Source: a virus
IMG/VR virus record: IMGVR_UViG_3300028025_000251
Location: 1 to 41,746 of that record
DNA: 41,746 nt
Direction: 5' to 3' (one strand)
The translations under genes and the position numbers were made by a program. Under the pieces are notes generated by a model. The model did not search any database. It was not told the origin of the DNA and worked only from the letters and a program-made list of their open reading frames with translations. The number at the start of each line of letters is the position of its first letter. Positions within the stretch are counted from its first letter, which is position 1. Below are positions 1 to 8,053 of the stretch, in pieces.

Positions 1-91
1 CCCCACCCCTCCTTTTTCTCCGCACTGTTGGCTGTCAAGTTTTTACGGAAAACACCCCCCTATAGGATTCCTACCACCCTTTACAAATATG

Positions 92-100
92 TGGTATATT
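92..100 (+). promoter_or_regulatory. Possible extended -10 promoter element
   Basis: TGG followed directly by TATATT matches the TGnTATAAT extended -10 pattern at five of six hexamer positions. No recognisable -35 hexamer lies 16-18 nt upstream. It is about 260 nt before the first gene of the operon. Weak evidence; AT-rich matches like this occur by chance. Confidence 0.22.
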
Positions 101-222
101 TATTTCCGTTGGTGAAGCTGCTAGACGCTGTGGGACGTGTTCCGACTTTAAGTGCACCAACACCAACAAGTATGAGCATCTGGACGCTGAAACGTAAGGC
201 GGACTCACCCAGAACCGGGAAG

Positions 223-246
223 CCACAATACACGCGGTCATTGTGG
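223..246 (+). other. Inverted repeat or RNA hairpin in terminase leader
   Basis: CCACAAT (223-229) and ATTGTGG (240-246) form a perfect 7-bp stem with a 10-nt loop. No T tract follows, so it is not an intrinsic terminator. It could be an mRNA leader structure or a protein-binding site, or chance. Confidence 0.3.
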
Positions 247-361
247 TAGGAAGACGGAGAAAAAGGTGCTCATTCTTGTTGGGGTAACTGTGCAATGGCT
301 TTTAAGCTTGCGGACGAGCAGCCAACCCAACGTTTTTTTAACGGAGTGCCACTTTCCTCCT

Positions 362-919
362 ATGCTAGAAAACATACCAGACGTTGAAGAGAACGTACCA
401 TTGCCAGCCTCGGCTACTGAGGCTATGCCCGAGCTTTCCCCAAAGGAAGAATTAGACATGATGGCTAGAACAGCCAAGATGTTGTCGGACATAACAGGAG
501 AACCTCTCGCCCCAACAGAGGAACATCGCGGTCAAGCTATACAACTTGCCGAACAAATCGTTGCAAACAAGACAGACATGAATCTGGCGCAGTATCCCAA
601 TGAGACGATTGCCTATTTAGCAGGCATGGTGGCTCAGTATGACTTTATGGTCGTGCGGGAACTAGCAGATTTGAAAAAGTACGTCGTGAACAAACTCTTA
701 CAAGAGACTGACAACCCAGATCCTAAGTACAGGTTAGCTGCGGTAAAGGCTTTAGGAGAAGTTGATGGCGTAGATGCATTTAAGAAGCGCTCAGAACTCA
801 CAATCAAGCACCAATCACTTGAAGAAGTGGAGAGTGAGTTGCTTGCGACACTGCAAAGACTAGAAAAACGCACGGTTGACGTTCACGCTAGAGTTGTAAA
901 CGATGAAAATCACGCCTGA
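362..919 (+). CDS. terS: Probable terminase small subunit
   Basis: 185 residues, acidic and mostly helical. The end overlaps the large terminase start (ATG at 903), the classic position of the small, DNA-recognising subunit of the packaging motor. The central part (ELADLKKYVVNKLL, then KYRLAAVKALGEVDGVDAFKK) and the C-terminal coiled coil (EEVESELLATLQRLEKR) fit small terminases that oligomerise through helices. I chose ATG 362 because the N-terminus upstream of it in the same frame (from 266) is hydrophobic and unlike the rest, and GGAG lies at 343-346, though rather far from the start. No clear helix-turn-helix signature is visible, so the call rests mainly on gene order, size and helical character. 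Confidence 0.65.
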   Translation: MLENIPDVEENVPLPASATEAMPELSPKEELDMMARTAKMLSDITGEPLAPTEEHRGQAIQLAEQIVANKTDMNLAQYPNETIAYLAGMVAQYDFMVVRELADLKKYVVNKLLQETDNPDPKYRLAAVKALGEVDGVDAFKKRSELTIKHQSLEEVESELLATLQRLEKRTVDVHARVVNDENHA

Positions 920-2408
920 ACAGATAAAAATCATTCGGGACAGCCTGCCATTCATGCAGGAAGATGAAATGCGTCGTAATTTAGAGCTTTTAAAGATTTA
1001 CGACAGTGAATCTGTACAAGAAGTAGGTAAAGGGGACTTCCTAACCTTCATAGATCACGTATATCCGGGCTATAAAGTAGGCCCGCACCATAGAAGACTA
1101 GCCAAAATCTTTGAAGACATAGCAAATGGCAAAAAAAGACGGGTAATTGTGAACATTGCCCCCCGTCACGGCAAGTCTGAGATGATTTCTTACCTTGCAC
1201 CTGCATGGTTTCTAGGTAAATACCCTCATAAAAAGGTCATTATGGCCTCCCACACAGCGGATTTGGCGGTCAATTTTGGCCGCAGGGTGCGTAATTTGGT
1301 GGGTTCTGACCCCTATAAAGACATCTTTCCGCAGGTCGAATTGCAGTCAGATTCCAAGTCCGCGTCCCGTTGGGGAACAAACTTCCAAGGAGAATACTTT
1401 GCTATTGGTGTCGGAGGTGCTCTTGCTGGTCGTGGCGCTGATCTATTTATTATTGACGACCCTCACTCGGAACAAGATGCTAAGACTGGGAGACCGGACG
1501 TTTTCCTTCCTGCTTGGGAGTGGTTTCAGTCTGGCCCTCTCCAGCGTCTTATGCCGGGTGGCTCTATTATTATTGTGATGACGCGGTGGAGTAAGCTGGA
1601 CTTGACAGGGATGATTGTTAACCAGATGGGCAAAGAGGAAGATGTAGATCAGTGGGAGATTGTTGAGTTCCCCGCCATCCTCAATGACAAGCCGCTATGG
1701 GGAGACTTCTGGTCGTTGGAAGAACTACTGGGTAAAAAAGCAGGTATGGATCCCCGCTACTGGCAAGCCCAGTACATGCAGAATCCTGTCTCGGAAGAGG
1801 GCGCGTTACTCAAACGGGAGTGGTGGCAGATATGGGAGAAGGACGATCCTCCCAAGTGTGAGTTCATCATCATGAGTCTTGATGCGGCGCAAGAGACCAA
1901 CAACAGGGCTGACTACAACGCACTGACAACATGGGGTGTGTTCTTTAACGAAGAAACAAACAACTATTGCATCATCTTGCTCAATGCCATCAAGAAGCGA
2001 ATGGAGTACCCAGACCTTAAAGCAATGGTGCTTGAGGAGTACAAAGAGTGGGAGCCTGATGTGTTTATTGTAGAGAAGAAGTCTAACGGCTCAGCACTCT
2101 ACCAAGAATTTAGACGGATGGGTGTGCCCATAGGTGAGTTTACTCCGGGCAAAGGACAAGATAAGATTGCGCGGGTGAATGCAATTTCTGCACTGTTCCA
2201 AGGAGGAATAGTGTTTGCACCAGATCGCAGATGGGCAAGAGAAGTTATTGAAGAGTGCAACGACTTCCCGTCAGGCACTAACGATGACTTGGTTGACTCA
2301 ACAACATTGGCGCTCATGCGGTTTAGACAAGGCGGGTTTATCAGACTGCCGAATGATGAACCCGAAGATATTAAATACTTTCGCCGTAGAACAGCGGCGT
2401 ACTACTGA
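903..2408 (+). CDS. terL: Terminase large subunit (packaging ATPase and nuclease)
   Basis: 501 residues, full length for the family. It pumps DNA into the procapsid and cuts concatemers at the portal. ATPase domain: Walker A APRHGKSE (86-93), Walker B LFIIDD (181-186), and a coupling-type motif VMTRWS (225-230). RNase H-like nuclease domain: SLDAAQ (Asp327), VEKKSNG (Glu391) and NDDLVDS (Asp461/462), the expected acidic triad. The sequence style matches large terminases of the TIGR01630 (psiM2 ORF9-like) group. It starts inside the end of the small subunit gene (17-nt overlap), so the two are probably translationally coupled. The packaging strategy (terminal repeats or headful) cannot be read from these motifs alone. 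Confidence 0.96.
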   Translation: MKITPEQIKIIRDSLPFMQEDEMRRNLELLKIYDSESVQEVGKGDFLTFIDHVYPGYKVGPHHRRLAKIFEDIANGKKRRVIVNIAPRHGKSEMISYLAPAWFLGKYPHKKVIMASHTADLAVNFGRRVRNLVGSDPYKDIFPQVELQSDSKSASRWGTNFQGEYFAIGVGGALAGRGADLFIIDDPHSEQDAKTGRPDVFLPAWEWFQSGPLQRLMPGGSIIIVMTRWSKLDLTGMIVNQMGKEEDVDQWEIVEFPAILNDKPLWGDFWSLEELLGKKAGMDPRYWQAQYMQNPVSEEGALLKREWWQIWEKDDPPKCEFIIMSLDAAQETNNRADYNALTTWGVFFNEETNNYCIILLNAIKKRMEYPDLKAMVLEEYKEWEPDVFIVEKKSNGSALYQEFRRMGVPIGEFTPGKGQDKIARVNAISALFQGGIVFAPDRRWAREVIEECNDFPSGTNDDLVDSTTLALMRFRQGGFIRLPNDEPEDIKYFRRRTAAYY

Positions 2409-2416
2409 GGACAGAT

Positions 2417-4831
2417 ATGGCTACCAGCAACATTGACAAAGCTCTTTACCCCGCTGACGGCGGACTTCCAGATTTGATGGACATGGGAGAGCCTGCACTT
2501 GAGATTGAGATTGAGAACCCTGACTCGGTAACTCTGGCTGATGGCTCTATGGAGATTACGCTTGAGCCGGGCAAAGAAGTCAGTGATGACTTTAGTAAGA
2601 ACTTGGCTGAAGACATGGACGACAGTGAGCTAGGTGCTCTTGCGTCTGAGTTGATGGAGTATGTCGATGCCGACATTAACTCTCGCAAAGATTGGACTGA
2701 AACTTACGTCAAAGGTCTTGAAGTATTGGGGATGAAGTATGAAGAAAGGACAGAGCCTTGGAACGGCGCTTGCGGAGTTTTCTCGACAGTACTCACAGAG
2801 GCCGCTATTCGCTTCCAAAGTGAAACTATTACTGAAACGTTCCCTTCTCAAGGCCCAGTTAAAACGGAGATCATCGGTGCAATTGACCGTCTTAAAGAGG
2901 AGGCGGCAAATCGCGTTAGGGAGGACATGAACTATCGCCTGACAGAGGAGATGCCCGAGTACAGACCAGAGCATGAACGCATGCTGTTTAATTTAGGACT
3001 TGCTGGTTCAGCGTTTAAGAAGGTGTACTACGACCCGGGTCTGAGAAGGCAAGTGTCTTTGTTTGTTCCTGCTGAAGATGTGATTATCCCCTATGGCTCA
3101 AGCGGAGCTAGAACTGCTGAGCGTGTTACGCACTTGATGCGGAAGACAAAGAATGATGTAAAAAAACTACAGGTCAATGGTTTTTATCGTGATGTTGATT
3201 TGGGCGAACCTGTTCAGATTCATACTGATGTCGAGAAGAAAAAGGCTGAAGAACAAGGCTATTCAGTCAATGAAGATGACCGCTATCAGATCGCTGAGAT
3301 TCAAGTTGATTGGAACTTAAAAGGATATGAGCAGGAAGATGAAATTGCTCTGCCTTACATCATTGCAATTGATCGTGGCACAAATAAAGTTTTAGCTATC
3401 TACCGCAACTGGGAAGAGGATGATGAGACTTATAAGAAGCGTCAGCACTTGGTTCAGTATGATTATGTCCCGGGTTTTGGTGCTTATGGCATGGGTCTCA
3501 TCCATATTATTGGTGGTTACGCTCGCGCTGGCACTTCTCTTATCAGGCAACTTATTGATGCAGGTACTCTCAGCAATTTACCGGGGGGTATGAAGTCACG
3601 CGGTCTGCGTGTAAAGGGTGACGATACACCGATTGCTCCGGGTGAGTTCCGCGATGTAGACGTGCCAAGCGGCTCGATCAAAGACAACATCATGATGCTC
3701 CCGTACAAGGAGCCGTCACAGGTCTTAGCGGCGCTGTTAAATCAAATCACAGAAGAAGGTCGTCGCCTTGGCTCTATCGCTGACATGAAGGTCAGTGACA
3801 TGAGTGCGCAGGCTCCTGTGGGCACTACGCTTGCTCTCTTAGAGCGGCAGCTTAAGATTATGGGTGCGGTGCAAGCCCGTGTACACAACTCAATGAAAGA
3901 GGAGTTTAAGCTCCTCAAGAACATCATTAGAGATCACGCGCCCGCAAGCTACGACTACGAGCCAGTAGCAGGTAATCCAGCGGTAATGCAGGCCGATTAC
4001 GACATGGTTGAAGTTATACCTGTCAGTGATCCCAATAGCTCTACGATGGCTCAACGCATCATGCAGTATCAAGCTGTAATGCAGTTGGCTCAGCAAGCAC
4101 CTCAGATTTACGACCTTCCAATTTTGCATAGGCAAATGATTGAAGTACTGGGTGTAAAGAATGCTGAGAAGCTTGTGCCGATTGATGACGACATGTCACC
4201 GCGTGATCCGATAAGTGAGAACATGGCGTTCTTGCGAGGAGAGCCTACGAAGGCGTTTATCTATCAGGATCAAGACGCTCACATCGCGGCTCACACTACC
4301 TTTATGCAGGATCCGATGATCATGCAGACAATGGGTCAGAACCCTGCGGCTCAGCAGATGATGGGGGCTATTCAGGCTCACATTGCTGAACACTTGGCGT
4401 TTGCGTATAGACGTAAGATTGAAGAGCAACTAGGTGTGCCCCTTCCACCTCCCAACGAGAAACTTCCTGAAGAAGTTGAAGTTCAGTTGTCTCAACTTGT
4501 GGCTCAAGCGTCGGCGCAGTTGCTCCAGCAGAACATGGCTCAGATGCAGGACAAGAAGAATCAGCAGATGTCACAAGACCCGCTCATTCAGATGCAGCAG
4601 GCCGAGTTGCAGATTAAAGCGCAAGAAGCACAGACCCGTGCAGCCAAGACTCAAGCTGATATCCAGTTGGCGCAAGAGAAACTTAAACTTGAAGCCCAGC
4701 GCATCATGATGGACGTGCAGAAAGAACAGCAGCGAGTTTCTTCGCAAGAGCGGCAGACTAACCAGAAGCTTAAGGCTGACTTAGTTAAAAATATTGTTAA
4801 ACCACAAACCAGACCCGGAGGTATTCGGTGA
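2417..4831 (+). CDS. Portal protein (head-tail connector)
   Basis: 804 residues, in the size range of P22-type portals (725 in P22). It forms the dodecameric ring at the capsid vertex to which terminase docks. Seen: an acidic N-terminus; a conserved-looking core with EPWNGACGVFSTVLTEAA and AIRFQSETITETFP near residues 115-145; a YDPGLRRQVSLFVPAEDVI segment near 205-225; and a long Gln-rich, coiled-coil C-terminus (about 680-790, runs such as QLVAQASAQLLQQNMAQMQ), which fits the helical barrel of podoviral portals. It lies directly after terL with 8 nt between them (GAGGACAGAT leader). Its TGA overlaps the GTG start of the next gene by 3 nt. Family assignment is by context, size and motif memory rather than a search. 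Confidence 0.85.
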   Translation: MATSNIDKALYPADGGLPDLMDMGEPALEIEIENPDSVTLADGSMEITLEPGKEVSDDFSKNLAEDMDDSELGALASELMEYVDADINSRKDWTETYVKGLEVLGMKYEERTEPWNGACGVFSTVLTEAAIRFQSETITETFPSQGPVKTEIIGAIDRLKEEAANRVREDMNYRLTEEMPEYRPEHERMLFNLGLAGSAFKKVYYDPGLRRQVSLFVPAEDVIIPYGSSGARTAERVTHLMRKTKNDVKKLQVNGFYRDVDLGEPVQIHTDVEKKKAEEQGYSVNEDDRYQIAEIQVDWNLKGYEQEDEIALPYIIAIDRGTNKVLAIYRNWEEDDETYKKRQHLVQYDYVPGFGAYGMGLIHIIGGYARAGTSLIRQLIDAGTLSNLPGGMKSRGLRVKGDDTPIAPGEFRDVDVPSGSIKDNIMMLPYKEPSQVLAALLNQITEEGRRLGSIADMKVSDMSAQAPVGTTLALLERQLKIMGAVQARVHNSMKEEFKLLKNIIRDHAPASYDYEPVAGNPAVMQADYDMVEVIPVSDPNSSTMAQRIMQYQAVMQLAQQAPQIYDLPILHRQMIEVLGVKNAEKLVPIDDDMSPRDPISENMAFLRGEPTKAFIYQDQDAHIAAHTTFMQDPMIMQTMGQNPAAQQMMGAIQAHIAEHLAFAYRRKIEEQLGVPLPPPNEKLPEEVEVQLSQLVAQASAQLLQQNMAQMQDKKNQQMSQDPLIQMQQAELQIKAQEAQTRAAKTQADIQLAQEKLKLEAQRIMMDVQKEQQRVSSQERQTNQKLKADLVKNIVKPQTRPGGIR

Positions 4832-5541
4832 CACAAATCAACCCCGGTTGGATAAACTGGGCCATAGAAAATACAGCGATGGGGGTGACTGATGCTGCCC
4901 TCGTTGAGGCTATGGTCAAAGCTGGTATTGATGCTTCTGCGGCTGCTCTTTTGATGAGTAAAGTGCGTGGGCTACCCGGCTATGAAGTTTTAGAACGTAC
5001 TATTCGCAAGAATCAAAGTTTAAAGGCAGCGACTGCACTTAAACATGAGCCGTTATCAAAGCATGAGAATGTTTTTCCAATTGAGTTTATCACTGAAATT
5101 AACAAATATGTAGACGGACAAACGTCTTCTCGCAGCAACTTTTCTTGCTGGCCAAAAGAACTTTTGCGCAGTAGTGGCGCGGTGTTGGTATATGACTTCC
5201 CAAAAGAAATATCAGACAAGATATTTGAGTATGTCAAAGTATTTGCACCAGAGCTTAGTAACTATGAAATTAACCATGCTATGTATCAAAGATGGATGCC
5301 GGGAAGTTATATTACTTGGCACTCTGATTTTTCATGGAAAGTAGCTGTAACAATTTATCTCAATGAGACATGGGATAAAAATTGGGGCGGCTATTTTGCT
5401 TATGAGTCCGGTTCTGAGATCAAATGTATCAAGCCTGAATTCAATGTAGCGTCAAAGATATTTTTACCAGTGGAGCATACGGTGTTTACCGTTACTCCTG
5501 ATGCACCGCCCAGAAACGCAATTCAAATATTTGCCAAATGA
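4828..5541 (+). CDS. 2-oxoglutarate/Fe(II)-dependent oxygenase, prolyl-hydroxylase-like
   Basis: 237 residues with a GTG start overlapping the portal stop (GTGA). The catalytic double-stranded beta-helix is at about 115-237. Iron ligands are His165 and Asp167 in ITWHSDFSW and His217 in PVEHTVF; Arg229 in PPRNAIQIF, 12 residues after the distal His, is the likely 2-oxoglutarate-binding residue. YQRWMPGSYITWHSD and GGYFAYESGSE are the usual strand signatures of P4H/PKHD-type hydroxylases. Residues 1-65 are a separate helical module (PGWINWAIENTAMGVTDAAL onward) that could be a substrate- or partner-binding domain. The enzyme would hydroxylate a side chain, most plausibly on a protein. It is followed by a glycosyltransferase with a 4-nt overlap, suggesting sequential action. 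Alternative roles: modification of DNA bases or of small molecules. Confidence 0.85.
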   Translation: MTQINPGWINWAIENTAMGVTDAALVEAMVKAGIDASAAALLMSKVRGLPGYEVLERTIRKNQSLKAATALKHEPLSKHENVFPIEFITEINKYVDGQTSSRSNFSCWPKELLRSSGAVLVYDFPKEISDKIFEYVKVFAPELSNYEINHAMYQRWMPGSYITWHSDFSWKVAVTIYLNETWDKNWGGYFAYESGSEIKCIKPEFNVASKIFLPVEHTVFTVTPDAPPRNAIQIFAK

Positions 5542-6491
5542 AATCAGACACAATATTCATCAGCATTGCTTCATACTGCGACAGTCAGTTAGCTGCAACA
5601 GTTCAAGATGCATTAAGCAAAGCAAAGTATCCAAACAGATTGCGGTTTGGCATAGTGGAGCAACGTGAAGCAAGTAAGCGTGTAGTGTTTACCAAAGAAC
5701 AACGCCAAACAATTCGTTATTTAGGTGTTGATCCAGTTGAATCTAGAGGTGCTTGTTGGGCACGCGCAGTTGCCATGTCAATGTACTGTGGCGAAGATTG
5801 GTTCTTTCAAATTGACTCCCATATGGTCTTTGAAAAAGACTGGGATGAGTGGTTTATAAATGAGTCAATCAGATGTTTAAAATTTAGCGATAAGCCTGTT
5901 ATTACTAGCTATCCGAGTCTGTACACGTTAGAAAATGGGCAACCAAAAACGGTTACTGAAAAAGGCGTAAGAGCACACATCATTTTGAAAATTTTTAATC
6001 GGACTGACTTTAATCCGAGTAATTACACCATCTTATGTGAAGCGGTTCTTCTAGATACTACAGACCCAGTGTTTGGTTTTCATATGGGTTGCAACTGCAT
6101 ATTTGCTTCCGGTAAATTTGTTGAAGAAATTCCATACGACCCACAATTTTATTTTGAGGGCGAAGAACAAGCGATGGCCCTTAGAGCCTATACACATGGG
6201 TGGGACATCCTCCATGTGGCAAATATGCCCATCTATCATTTGCAAGAAAGATCTACTAGAGACGCCCACTGGGAAGGTAATTTAGATGAAAACCGTGGCG
6301 ACAACAGTTGGTGGGTATTAAAAGATCAAGCAATTAAACGACTAGCTCAGTTGGTTAATGGCGAAGACATTGGAGTCTTTTCTTTGGGTACAAAGCGATC
6401 TGTTGAGGACTACGCTAGTTTTTGTGGCATTGATTACTTTAATGCAACCTTAAATGAAAAAGCTTTTTGTGGGCCTTGGAGTAATTTATGA
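5538..6491 (+). CDS. PF11397-type glycosyltransferase (Skp1 GlcNAc-transferase-like)
   Basis: 317 residues. The N-terminus IFISIASYCDSQL (6-18) followed by LRFGIVEQRE is the nucleotide-binding start of the GlcNAc family (PF11397), whose type member in Dictyostelium adds GlcNAc to hydroxyproline of Skp1. RGACWARAVA (70-79) and FFQIDSHMVF (89-98) are the family hallmark; Asp93 and His95 replace the DxD metal site. The acceptor-side half shows YFEGEEQAMALRAYTHGWDI (205-224) and IYHLQERS with His234, also typical. No membrane segment or signal is visible, so it should act in the cytoplasm. The ATGA overlap with the upstream oxygenase implies coupled translation. Donor sugar and acceptor are not known from sequence; a virion protein is a reasonable guess. 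Confidence 0.82.
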   Translation: MKSDTIFISIASYCDSQLAATVQDALSKAKYPNRLRFGIVEQREASKRVVFTKEQRQTIRYLGVDPVESRGACWARAVAMSMYCGEDWFFQIDSHMVFEKDWDEWFINESIRCLKFSDKPVITSYPSLYTLENGQPKTVTEKGVRAHIILKIFNRTDFNPSNYTILCEAVLLDTTDPVFGFHMGCNCIFASGKFVEEIPYDPQFYFEGEEQAMALRAYTHGWDILHVANMPIYHLQERSTRDAHWEGNLDENRGDNSWWVLKDQAIKRLAQLVNGEDIGVFSLGTKRSVEDYASFCGIDYFNATLNEKAFCGPWSNL

Positions 6492-6679
6492 ACGAAATAG
6501 AACTGCTTAAAAAACAAAACGACGAATTTCGCCAACAGGCGATTGACAAACTTGTTACTGGTGGAGTCAAAGACTTTGCAGAGTATCGAGAATTGGTAGG
6601 GGTTATTAGGGGTCTTGACCATGCCAATTACAACCTTCAAGACCTCAAACAACGTATAGAAAGACTAAACGATGAGTGA
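6488..6679 (+). CDS. Small coiled-coil protein of unknown function
   Basis: 63 residues, highly charged and almost entirely helical (LLKKQNDEFRQQAIDKL, then DFAEYRELVGVIRGLDHA and QDLKQRIERLNDE). It overlaps the glycosyltransferase stop (ATGA) and the next start by 8 nt, so it is part of the same transcript. Proteins of this size with an EYRELVGVIRGL-like core occur next to capsid genes in aquatic phages, but I know no function. It could be a head-completion or assembly factor, or a partner of one of its neighbours. Confidence 0.75.
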   Translation: MNEIELLKKQNDEFRQQAIDKLVTGGVKDFAEYRELVGVIRGLDHANYNLQDLKQRIERLNDE

Positions 6680-7076
6680 AATACTCGTAAGCCAAGACGG
6701 TGCCACAGCCACTGTACTTCCCGCGACGGCTGAAGAGAAAGCCAAGCAGGTTCCTGATCCTGCTACTTTTCATGTTCTTTGCATGCTTCCCAAAGCAGAA
6801 GAAGAATTTAGTGAGACTGGGATTCTTAAATCCGCTACTTCCATGCACCATGAGGAATTACTTTCCCCCGTGTTATTTGTAGCAAAAATGGGCCCAGATG
6901 CATTTAAAGATGAAAAGCGGTTCCCTTCCGGGCCTTCATGTAAGGTTGGAGACTTCATTATTACTCGCCCCAATACTGGCACCCGTATGAAAATACATGG
7001 TACAGAGTGGCGTTTGATCAATGATGACTCTATCCAAGCAGTTGTCCAAGACCCTCGCGGTATTCAACGCCCTTAA
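6672..7076 (+). CDS. GroES/Cpn10-like co-chaperonin
   Basis: 134 residues. The body (about 33-125) follows the GroES fold: a FHVLCMLPKAEEE start strand, a flexible stretch EEFSETGILKSATSMHHEE (43-61) in the place of the GroEL-binding mobile loop, then LLSPVLFVAKMGPDAF, PSCKVGDFIITRP (88-100) and TEWRLINDDSIQAVV (111-125), equivalent to the GroES segment that starts KVGD and ends with I.AIV. Phage co-chaperonins such as T4 gp31 replace host GroES to fold the capsid protein with host GroEL. The gene lies just before the scaffold and capsid genes, which supports that role. The N-terminal 30 residues are an extra, probably disordered tail. Confidence 0.78.
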   Translation: MSEILVSQDGATATVLPATAEEKAKQVPDPATFHVLCMLPKAEEEFSETGILKSATSMHHEELLSPVLFVAKMGPDAFKDEKRFPSGPSCKVGDFIITRPNTGTRMKIHGTEWRLINDDSIQAVVQDPRGIQRP

Positions 7077-7085
7077 GGAGAAATT

Positions 7086-8051
7086 ATGGCTGAAATTGAA
7101 AAAACAGAATATCACTTCCCTGATGAGATAGAAGAAGCCGAGAAAAAGGCTAATTCTTCTTTTAAGTCAAAAGACGATGAGTTTGACATTGAAATTGTTG
7201 ACGATACCCCGGTAGCAGACAGAAACCGTGGTGAACCACTAGATTCGCCGCCTGAAGAAGTTACTGATGAAGAACTTGACAAATATACTGATGTCAAACT
7301 CAAAGAACGACTGTCTAAATTAGGTCGCGGGTATCACGACGAGAGACGAGCCAAAGAAGCAGCATTTCGTGAAAAAGACGAAGCTTTGCGTCTGGCGCAG
7401 TCAATTGTTGAAGAGAACAAGAAGCTTAAAGGTACGCTCAGTACTAGCCAAGAAGCCTTGTTAGAACAGGCTAAACGAACTCTCTCAGCAGAGGTAGAAG
7501 AGGCTAAACGAGACTACAAGAACGCTTACGAGGCTGGTGACTCAGATGCTTTGGTTGCCGCGCAGGACAAATTAACCTCCGCCAAGATCAAATCTGAACG
7601 AGTAAATAATTTTAAGCCTGCCCCTTTACAAGAAGATAAATCTATTGTACAAACTCAACAAATCGCGCAAGCAAACGCGGTTGACCCTAAAGCATCTGAC
7701 TGGCAAGCCCGGAATAGATGGTTTGGGAAAGACCGTGAAATGACCGGCTATGCGCTTGCGTTGCATGAGAAGCTGGTCGTAGAGGATGGTGTTGATCCAA
7801 AGTCGGATGAGTATTACCGGAAACTCAACGGCAGGATTCGCCAAGTGTTCCCAGAGAGGTTTGCCTCTGAGGACTCCGCTGATGCACAAACATCTCAGCG
7901 CTCGCCAAAAGCAAATGTTGTTGCACCAGCAACGCGCAGCACTGCACCTAGAAAAATCGTGCTGAACGCAACGCAGGTACAACTAGCCAAACGGTTGGGA
8001 GTTCCATTGGAACTGTACGCCCGTAAGGTTGCAGAAGAAATGAGGAAATAA
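7086..8051 (+). CDS. Capsid scaffolding protein
   Basis: 321 residues. The first 75 are very acidic; the centre (about 90-165) is a long charged coiled coil (KEAAFREKDEALRLAQSIVE, LLEQAKRTLSAEVEEAKRDY); the C-terminus is basic (TQVQLAKRLGVPLELYARKV). This pattern, and the position two genes before the major capsid protein, is typical of podoviral scaffolds, which guide coat assembly through a basic C-terminal hook and leave the procapsid. A strong AAGGAG ribosome-binding site precedes ATG 7086. No protease domain is visible, so a fused maturation protease is unlikely. Confidence 0.8.
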   Translation: MAEIEKTEYHFPDEIEEAEKKANSSFKSKDDEFDIEIVDDTPVADRNRGEPLDSPPEEVTDEELDKYTDVKLKERLSKLGRGYHDERRAKEAAFREKDEALRLAQSIVEENKKLKGTLSTSQEALLEQAKRTLSAEVEEAKRDYKNAYEAGDSDALVAAQDKLTSAKIKSERVNNFKPAPLQEDKSIVQTQQIAQANAVDPKASDWQARNRWFGKDREMTGYALALHEKLVVEDGVDPKSDEYYRKLNGRIRQVFPERFASEDSADAQTSQRSPKANVVAPATRSTAPRKIVLNATQVQLAKRLGVPLELYARKVAEEMRK

Positions 8052-8053
8052 AA

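Larger units (their letters stand above)
1..361. other. Leader region upstream of the terminase genes, no convincing gene
   Basis: No open frame here looks like a phage protein; the longest (28-249, 73 codons) has no ribosome-binding site and an arbitrary composition. The stretch holds an AT-rich TATATT hexamer preceded by TGG (92-100), which resembles an extended -10 element but lacks a good -35 box, and a perfect 7-bp inverted repeat at 223-246. A role as leader or promoter region of the packaging operon is inferred only from its position. Confidence 0.5.

Noticed and set aside
28-249. 73-codon frame before the terminase genes
   Set aside because: No ribosome-binding site, no coherent domain and no overlap with the downstream operon.
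1-265. tRNA or riboswitch in the leader
   Set aside because: I looked for an acceptor stem and T-loop pattern and for known riboswitch cores and saw only one short 7-bp inverted repeat.
266-361. Upstream start for the small terminase gene
   Set aside because: The added 32 residues are hydrophobic and atypical; ATG 362 begins the acidic helical protein expected for the family.
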